A stretch of DNA of 13,338 nt from Elusimicrobiota bacterium. GTDB lineage: Bacteria > CAYTYR01 > UBA6262 > DAOVJB01. Position numbers and translations under genes: made by a program. The stretch spans positions 1 to 13,338 of the forward strand of contig DAOVJB010000016.1 in the NCBI GenBank assembly GCA_030673425.1, in the 5' to 3' direction. Below are positions 7,893-13,338 of the stretch, in pieces. The notes under the pieces are model-generated. The model did no database searches. It saw only the letters and a program-made list of their open reading frames with translations, and was not told the DNA's origin. Every line of letters starts with the position of its first letter. Position 1 is the stretch's first letter.

Positions 7893-10800
7893 ATGTCACA
7901 TGCTAATTTTGTTCATCTTCATACACATACCGAGTATAGTCTATTAGATGGTGCCTTGGCTGTTCTTGATTTAAAAGGAAACCCTGGGCCTCTTTTAACG
8001 CAGGCATATAATTATAAAATGCCTGCTTTGGCTATAACCGACCACGGAAATCTTTTCGGTGCCATTCGGTTTTACAAAGCAGCTATCCAGGCCGGGGTAA
8101 AACCCATAATAGGCTGTGAGGTTTATGTAGCTCCTGGTAATCGTTTTGATAGAACTGCAAGAGGAATTTCCGAGGCTTCCCACCATTTAACTTTGTTAGC
8201 AAAAAATGAAGAAGGTTACAAAAATTTAATAAGACTGGTTACCATGGGTTATTTAGAAGGGTTTTACTATCGCCCCCGTGTAGATAAAGAATTGTTATCT
8301 GAATACAGTAAAGGGCTTATTGCCCTTTCAGGTTGTTTGAGCGGCGAGGTATCGCGCAATTTATTAAAAGATGATATTAAGCATGCCCGTTCGGTCATTG
8401 ATGAGTATAAACAGATATTCAGTAAAGGTGACTTTTACCTGGAGATTCAAGACCACAATCTGGATGAACAGAAAAAAATCAATCCTATTCTTGTAGAATT
8501 AAGTAAAAAAGATTCCATCCCTTTAGTTGCTACTAATGACTGTCATTACCTGAATAAATCAGATGCTTATGCGCATGAGATATTCTTGTGTATAGGAACA
8601 GGAAAAAAGATTAATGAAGAAGACAGACTAAGGTTTTCCTCCGAAGAATTTTATTTTAAGTCACCCCAGGAAATGGGAAAATTATTTAAGGAAATCCCCG
8701 AAGCTCTTTCAAATTCCGTGAGAATTGCCGAAAAGTGCAACCTGGAGCTAAACTTTGATAATATCTACCTCCCACAGTATACCATACAAGAAAGTACCCC
8801 TAAAAAACCGGATTTAGATGATTACCTGAGGAAGCTTTGCGAAGAAGGCTTGAAAAAGCGATACACAAAGATTACCCCCCAGATACAAGAAAGACTTGAT
8901 TATGAATTAAAGATAATAACAAAGATGGGATATGAATCTTATTTCCTTATTGTCTGGGACTTTATAAAATATGCCCGTGGGCATAATATTCCTGTTGGTC
9001 CAGGCAGGGGATCCGGTGCAGGAAGTTTGGTTGCCTATAGCCTCGAGATTACCAACATAGACCCGTTACATTATGGTCTTCTTTTTGAAAGATTCCTTAA
9101 CCCGGAAAGAGTAAGTATGCCTGATCTGGATATTGATTTTTCTGATGAGGGCAGGGAATCAGTCATTAATTATGTCAGACAGAAATACGGGAATAATAAT
9201 GTGGCGCAGATTGTTACCTTCGGAACCCTGGGAGCCCGTCAGGTCATTCGTGATGTAGGAAGGGTTCTGGATATTTCCCTGCCTGAAGTAGACAGGATTG
9301 CCAAGCTTATACCGGCTGAACCAGGAATAAGTTTAGGAACAGCTCTTAATGGGTCTGATGAATTAGCTGAGATAGTCAAAGGCGACCAAAGAATAAAACA
9401 GCTTTGTGAGATTGCATCCAGGTTAGAGGGATTAACCCGCCACATTTCCAAGCATGCTGCCGGTATTGTGATTTCTAAGGATGAACTTACCAATTATGTT
9501 CCTTTCTGCAAGAATACTAAAGGTGATATAACCACCCAATATGATGGAGAATCTTTAGTTAAACTGGGCTTGTTGAAAGTTGATTTTTTAGGAATCCGTA
9601 CTTTGACTGTGATTCAGAATACGCTAAATATTGTTAAAAGGATAAAAGGAATAGAAATTGATATTGATACAATTTCTTTGGAAGATAAAAATACTTATAA
9701 ACTTCTTTCAGAAGCCAGAACAATAGGTGTATTTCAGTTAGAAAGCGGTGGGATGAGAGACCTCCTGAAGAAAATTAAGCCGACTATGTTAGAAGATATT
9801 ATTGCCCTGGTTGCTCTTTATCGTCCTGGACCGATGGGAAGCGGAATGCTTGATGATTTTGTGGCAAGAAAACATAAGAAAGTGGAAGTCAAATACGATC
9901 ATCCTCTCCTGGAACCAATACTCAAAGAGACCTATGGAATTATTCTTTACCAGGAACAGGTAATTCAGATGACGATTAAGTTAGCAGGATTCAGTCCGGG
10001 GCAGGCAGACTTGCTCCGACGCGCTATGGGTAAAAAAATTCCCGAAGAGATAGAGAAACAACGGCATGCTTTTGTTGAGGGAGCATCTAAGAATGGAATA
10101 AAGGGTCCTAAAGCTAACAAAATTTTTGATTTAATGGCAAAATTCGGTGGATATGGATTTAATAAAAGTCATTCAGCCTGTTATGCTCTTTTAGCTTATC
10201 AGACCGCATACCTGAAGGCAAATTTCCCTGTTGAGTATATGGCTGCTTTACTTACCAGTGAAATGGGCAATACGGATAAAATAGCACTTTATATCACTGA
10301 GTGTCAGGAAATGGGGATACAGATTTTACCTCCTGATGTTAACCAGAGCAGGGCTAATTTTACAGTTGTTGAGGAAGGAATACGTTTTGGTTTGGCTGCT
10401 GTAAAAAATGTTGGGTTAGGAGCTATAGATGCTATTATTAGGGCTCGCCAGACAGGCGGGTTTATTTCATTTTACGATTTTTGTAAGCGTGTTGATTTGA
10501 AAGGAGTCAATCGCAGGGTGATAGAAAGTCTGATTAAATGCGGAGCGTTTGATTCCCTGGAACAATACCGTGCGGTATTGTTCGAGAGTCTGGATACGAC
10601 ATTAGAGAAAGCTTTATCTCTTCAGAAGGATATATTGGCCGGACAGGAGTCATTTTTCGATTTGATTGATAAGGATGTACAGGAGAAAGTCCTTAATGGT
10701 GAATCTTCAACATCTGGTAGAGAATGGCCTGAGAATAAACTGCTTGAGTTCGAAAAGCAGGTTCTCGGTTTTTATGTAACAGGTCATCCCTTGGCTAAGC

Positions 10801-11369
10801 ATGCATCCCAGATGAAAGAATATACAACTACTACTTCAGAGGAGATATTTAAATTGCCTGATGGAAGACAGATACGAATGGGTGGAATTATTAATAAAGT
10901 TAAACATTCGAATACTAAAAAGGGTGAACGAATGCTTGTTTTTGAGCTGCAGGATTTAAGCGGGAAGCTACCTGTTATTGTGTTTCCTTCGGCTTACAAT
11001 GCTGAGGTAACAAAATCTATACGTGCTGATGAAATAGTGATAGTCTGCGGGCGGGTGAACAGGCGCAGGGAATATCCCCAGATAATTTTAGAGAAAGTAA
11101 TACCTCTTTCTCAAATGCGGGAGCAATTAACCTCGTCAATTTATATAGAACTTAAAACAGCCGGATTAGAAGAAGATGTTTTGTGTTCCTTAAGGAATAC
11201 TTTAGATAAGCACAGGGGACATTGTCCTGTATTTTTACGGTTTAATACCACCCACCATGGTGCATTATCTATGAAATCAACCAATATTAAAGTCTCTCCT
11301 ACAGAAGCACTTCTTAAAGACGTTGAGGATTTATTAGGCAAAGATTCTATTGTCTTTAAGGGGAGATAA
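7893..11369 (+). CDS. dnaE: DNA polymerase III alpha subunit (DnaE1-type replicative polymerase)
   Basis: A 1158-residue full-length replicative polymerase of the C family. The N-terminal PHP domain keeps what appear to be all metal-binding residues: His10, His12, Asp19, His51, Glu76, His98, Cys148, Asp216 and His218. E. coli has lost several (for example TDF where this protein has TDH), so intrinsic 3'-5' proofreading is plausible. Between Asp19-Gly20 and MPALAITDHG the PHP domain is about seven residues longer than in E. coli. The palm has GRGSGAGSLVAYS and PDLDIDF with catalytic Asp411 and Asp413, and the third Asp564 in KVDFLGIRT. Further on are LYRPGPMGSG, the HhH region, a beta-clamp motif QESFFD (918-923), an OB fold (about 995-1070) and a C-terminal domain. 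The start has AAGGGA five bases upstream. No dnaQ-like exonuclease is present nearby. Confidence 0.98.
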   Translation: MSHANFVHLHTHTEYSLLDGALAVLDLKGNPGPLLTQAYNYKMPALAITDHGNLFGAIRFYKAAIQAGVKPIIGCEVYVAPGNRFDRTARGISEASHHLTLLAKNEEGYKNLIRLVTMGYLEGFYYRPRVDKELLSEYSKGLIALSGCLSGEVSRNLLKDDIKHARSVIDEYKQIFSKGDFYLEIQDHNLDEQKKINPILVELSKKDSIPLVATNDCHYLNKSDAYAHEIFLCIGTGKKINEEDRLRFSSEEFYFKSPQEMGKLFKEIPEALSNSVRIAEKCNLELNFDNIYLPQYTIQESTPKKPDLDDYLRKLCEEGLKKRYTKITPQIQERLDYELKIITKMGYESYFLIVWDFIKYARGHNIPVGPGRGSGAGSLVAYSLEITNIDPLHYGLLFERFLNPERVSMPDLDIDFSDEGRESVINYVRQKYGNNNVAQIVTFGTLGARQVIRDVGRVLDISLPEVDRIAKLIPAEPGISLGTALNGSDELAEIVKGDQRIKQLCEIASRLEGLTRHISKHAAGIVISKDELTNYVPFCKNTKGDITTQYDGESLVKLGLLKVDFLGIRTLTVIQNTLNIVKRIKGIEIDIDTISLEDKNTYKLLSEARTIGVFQLESGGMRDLLKKIKPTMLEDIIALVALYRPGPMGSGMLDDFVARKHKKVEVKYDHPLLEPILKETYGIILYQEQVIQMTIKLAGFSPGQADLLRRAMGKKIPEEIEKQRHAFVEGASKNGIKGPKANKIFDLMAKFGGYGFNKSHSACYALLAYQTAYLKANFPVEYMAALLTSEMGNTDKIALYITECQEMGIQILPPDVNQSRANFTVVEEGIRFGLAAVKNVGLGAIDAIIRARQTGGFISFYDFCKRVDLKGVNRRVIESLIKCGAFDSLEQYRAVLFESLDTTLEKALSLQKDILAGQESFFDLIDKDVQEKVLNGESSTSGREWPENKLLEFEKQVLGFYVTGHPLAKHASQMKEYTTTTSEEIFKLPDGRQIRMGGIINKVKHSNTKKGERMLVFELQDLSGKLPVIVFPSAYNAEVTKSIRADEIVIVCGRVNRRREYPQIILEKVIPLSQMREQLTSSIYIELKTAGLEEDVLCSLRNTLDKHRGHCPVFLRFNTTHHGALSMKSTNIKVSPTEALLKDVEDLLGKDSIVFKGR
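10560..10583 (+). repeat. Near-perfect 24-base palindrome inside dnaE
   Basis: GAACAATACCG (10560-10570) and CGGTATTGTTC (10573-10583) are perfect reverse complements around a two-base centre TG, so eleven base pairs are possible as a hairpin or a dyad protein site. It lies in the coding sequence for EQYRAVLFE, just after the VIESLIKCGAFD region. No T-tract follows. It may be chance or a protein-binding site; no other copy was noticed in the window. Confidence 0.75.
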
Positions 11370-11388
11370 TTAGAAGGTGAGTTTTTGC

Positions 11389-11417
11389 TTGACAGTGAGT
11401 GACTATAGTAGTATATT
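11389..11417 (+). promoter_or_regulatory. Sigma70-type promoter for the lipoprotein/barrel operon
   Basis: A perfect -35 TTGACA (11389-11394), a 17-base spacer and TATATT (11412-11417) as -10 lie 55 bases before the lipoprotein ATG. Transcription should start near 11424. No terminator for dnaE is visible in the 102-base gap, so some read-through from dnaE is possible. Confidence 0.75.
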
Positions 11418-11471
11418 TATAAAGGGAAAGTATAGTAAGGGTAAATTTATTTTAGGAAAGGAGGAACAGGT

Positions 11472-12413
11472 ATGTATAAAAAAGTAATATTATATTTATT
11501 AATTGGTTCGTTTTGTCTTAGTTTAACTGCCTGTGGTGGATTTAATCTTTTCGGCTGGGTGCATAAAAAGGGATCGAGTAGTGATAAAGATGTGTTGATT
11601 GCTGATGGAGAGGTAGCGTTAAATAAAAAGGATTATAATGACGCTAAAACTTATTTTGAAAAGGTTTTGGACCAGGACCCGGATAACTCGGTAGCTCTTT
11701 ATGGTTATGCTCGTGCTACGCTTGGAGCTTCAGGTCTTGGGTTGGCTGATATTATTTCGGCTGTAATTCAACAGGCTAGTACCGGTTCCGGGGCACCAGT
11801 GTTAAGCCAGAGTGATTTTAAGAATCTTTTTGTTTCTGCACAGTATGCTTCAGAGTTAGATGACCTACTTCCAGCAACATTAAACCTAGAGCTGTTATAT
11901 AGTACAGCCAAAGAAGTGATTCCAAAGTTAAAAACGATTGCCGATGGAGATGGGGACGGTATAATTCCGGCTGATGATGTAGATGTAAATGTTAATTTGG
12001 CTATTCTTCTGGCAATAAGAGCTGCCTGTGGACTTCTGGATACAGATGGAGACGGGCTTCCTGGTGGAACAGGTGATCTTGTGGAGGTTTATAGCGATTA
12101 TTCAATTGAGTTACCAACCCAGGCTGATCTTGACGCGTTAACTGAAGCGCAAGTCTCAACTATGCGAGATCAGGTACAGTATGCTCTCTGGGATATCGTA
12201 GGTGGGGGTACTTCACCTTATGATAAAGGGGCTTTAGATTATATGCTTGTAGCGATAAATAAAATCGGAGCTGGTTCTGATTCAGCTTTAGGTGATCTTA
12301 AGGATAATATAGATGGCTTTGAATCTGATGAGACTGGGGGTATAGCTGCACTGAAGGATTTGATCAACGATCATATTATTGATGACGGTTTAGACGTAGA
12401 TCCTATCGTATAA
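11472..12413 (+). CDS. Putative lipoprotein with a TPR-like segment and EF-hand-like loops
   Basis: A 313-residue predicted lipoprotein that I do not recognise as a named family. The N-terminus MYKKVILYLLIGSFCLSLTAC is a classic type II signal peptide with lipobox L18-T19-A20-C21, so the mature protein should be anchored by acylated Cys21. Residues ~42-80 form one TPR-like hairpin (ADGEVALNKKDYNDAKTYFEKVL, then DPDNSVALYGYA). Asp158-Gly-Asp-Gly-Asp-Gly163 with an acid at 169 fits a 12-residue EF-hand/dockerin-like Ca2+ loop. A second Asp-rich stretch, DTDGDG (190-195), is similar but less complete. The rest is acidic and mostly alpha-helical in character. The start is fixed by AAAGGAGG (11457-11464) seven bases before the ATG, and it has its own promoter. 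The barrel gene begins 32 bp later with another strong SD, so the two are probably co-transcribed. Function is unknown; a periplasmic or outer-membrane scaffold is the simplest inference. Confidence 0.85.
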   Translation: MYKKVILYLLIGSFCLSLTACGGFNLFGWVHKKGSSSDKDVLIADGEVALNKKDYNDAKTYFEKVLDQDPDNSVALYGYARATLGASGLGLADIISAVIQQASTGSGAPVLSQSDFKNLFVSAQYASELDDLLPATLNLELLYSTAKEVIPKLKTIADGDGDGIIPADDVDVNVNLAILLAIRAACGLLDTDGDGLPGGTGDLVEVYSDYSIELPTQADLDALTEAQVSTMRDQVQYALWDIVGGGTSPYDKGALDYMLVAINKIGAGSDSALGDLKDNIDGFESDETGGIAALKDLINDHIIDDGLDVDPIV

Positions 12414-12445
12414 AGATAAAAATAGAGGAAAGGAGGTAAAATAAA

Positions 12446-13338
12446 GTGAAAAAAATAAGTATTTTTACATTTACTTTATTGTTTATTTTTACGTTTGCAG
12501 TTCACAGTTTATATTTTGTGCATATAGCTGATGCTGCAGAACCTTCGGCAATAATCAGGGGAGCTCGCCCGTTAGCAATGGGAGGAACATTTGTAGCTCT
12601 TGCGGATGACCAGAATGCCTTTTTCTATAACCCGGCCGGGCTTGCCCTGCGGGATAAAGGAATGTTTACACTATTTGAACTACCTATCACCATAAGTAAT
12701 GATATCAACGCTTTATATAGTTATTACAATGATAATAAAGATGCACTGGAAAAGTTTGATGAACAGGATAATGCGACACAGCAAAAGATTATGACTGATA
12801 TCATGGATAGGTTGACGCTTTACAGAGTTCATTTTACAGCAGGTCTGCCTAATTTGAATTTCGTTACCGGTCCGATAGAACTTGCCAATGGAAATAAGGT
12901 ACATTTTGGAGTAGGGCTTTTTGATTTAATTGATATCAGGGTTAAAATAAATTCAGGAATTCTTGTGCCTACTCTTGATTTATGGGGAAGTGCTGATGTA
13001 ATAGGTATTGTGCCTATAGTTTATAGATGGCAAACAGCACCTTTTCAACTGCCCGGAAGTGTAGCTGTAGGAGCAAATATTAAATACATCATGCGCGGAC
13101 GTTTTGAGGAAACAAGAAAGTCAATATTGGAATTAGAGAATTATGATCCCGCATATCAAAGAGGTCAGGGTATTGGTTTGGATATAGGTGTGTTATATCA
13201 GATAAATGAGCAGTGGAATGGGGGAATGATGATATCTGATTTCGGAGGGACACATCTTCAGTTTAAGGAGACCACAACTGCAGGTATAACAAAAGAGGCA
13301 GGTTCTGATGTTATCAGGCCTGAACTAAATTTAGGTTG
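12446..13338 (+). CDS. PorV/FadL-like outer-membrane beta-barrel protein (3' end outside window)
   Basis: A GTG-started frame with the SD AAAGGAGG (12429-12436) stays open through 297 codons to the window edge, so the gene is partial. Residues 1-30 are a signal peptide (MKKISIFTFTLLFIFTF, probable cleavage near ADA-AE). Immediately after comes ARPLAMGGTFVALADD with QNAFFYNPAGLA (40-67), the N-terminal signature shared by PorV, UPF0164 and FadL/OmpP1-type barrels. The remainder alternates polar and hydrophobic/aromatic residues in strand-like stretches ending in Gly-rich turns (VHFGVGLFDLIDIRVKI, SVAVGANIKYIM, GLDIGVLYQI). That fits a transmembrane barrel in the outer membrane. The strand count and closing C-terminal residue cannot be seen. 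Possible roles include hydrophobic substrate uptake (FadL) or a type IX-secretion-like shuttle (PorV); the sequence does not decide between them. Confidence 0.85.
   Translation, partial: MKKISIFTFTLLFIFTFAVHSLYFVHIADAAEPSAIIRGARPLAMGGTFVALADDQNAFFYNPAGLALRDKGMFTLFELPITISNDINALYSYYNDNKDALEKFDEQDNATQQKIMTDIMDRLTLYRVHFTAGLPNLNFVTGPIELANGNKVHFGVGLFDLIDIRVKINSGILVPTLDLWGSADVIGIVPIVYRWQTAPFQLPGSVAVGANIKYIMRGRFEETRKSILELENYDPAYQRGQGIGLDIGVLYQINEQWNGGMMISDFGGTHLQFKETTTAGITKEAGSDVIRPELNLG

Overview
The window is an AT-rich bacterial chromosome segment in which every gene lies on the + strand. The upstream part is a tightly packed operon with repeated stop/start overlaps. The protein set is housekeeping: ribosomal protein L25, pantothenate kinase, DprA, ComM/YifB, YraN, GroES/GroEL and the DNA polymerase III alpha subunit. 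It also includes a TreT-type trehalose synthase, a DUF5752-like protein, a lipoprotein with an SPII lipobox and an outer-membrane barrel protein. The last two point to a diderm (Gram-negative-type) cell. From remembered resemblance of the DnaE and barrel proteins, an uncultured lineage such as Omnitrophota is a reasonable guess, but this is inference and was not tested.

Layout. (1) 1-5664 is one apparent transcription unit: the 3' end of rplY (L25), a DUF5752-like gene, treT, coaX, dprA, comM and yraN. Gaps are 2-15 bp or the genes overlap by 4-17 bp. The DUF5752/treT junction carries two mutually exclusive hairpins, and the larger one buries the treT ribosome binding site. (2) 5665-7825 is the groES-groEL operon, with a near-ideal extended -10 promoter, no CIRCE operator and a clear intrinsic terminator. 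(3) 7826-11369 is dnaE with a weaker promoter candidate; its PHP domain appears to keep all its metal ligands. (4) 11370-13338 has a good sigma70-type promoter driving a TPR/EF-hand-like lipoprotein gene and then a PorV/FadL-like barrel gene that runs off the window.

How the genes fit together. dprA, comM and yraN form a familiar DNA uptake/recombination neighbourhood (ssDNA loading of RecA, branch migration, nuclease-fold protein). coaX makes 4'-phosphopantothenate for CoA. DUF5752 and TreT are probably translationally linked and may form a trehalose-related module inserted between rplY and coaX. The lipoprotein and barrel genes are probably co-transcribed envelope components. I saw no mobile element, CRISPR array, tRNA or rRNA. 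Most of the window is ordinary. The strongest candidates for something undescribed are the alternative hairpins at 834-883 and the DUF5752-TreT pairing.
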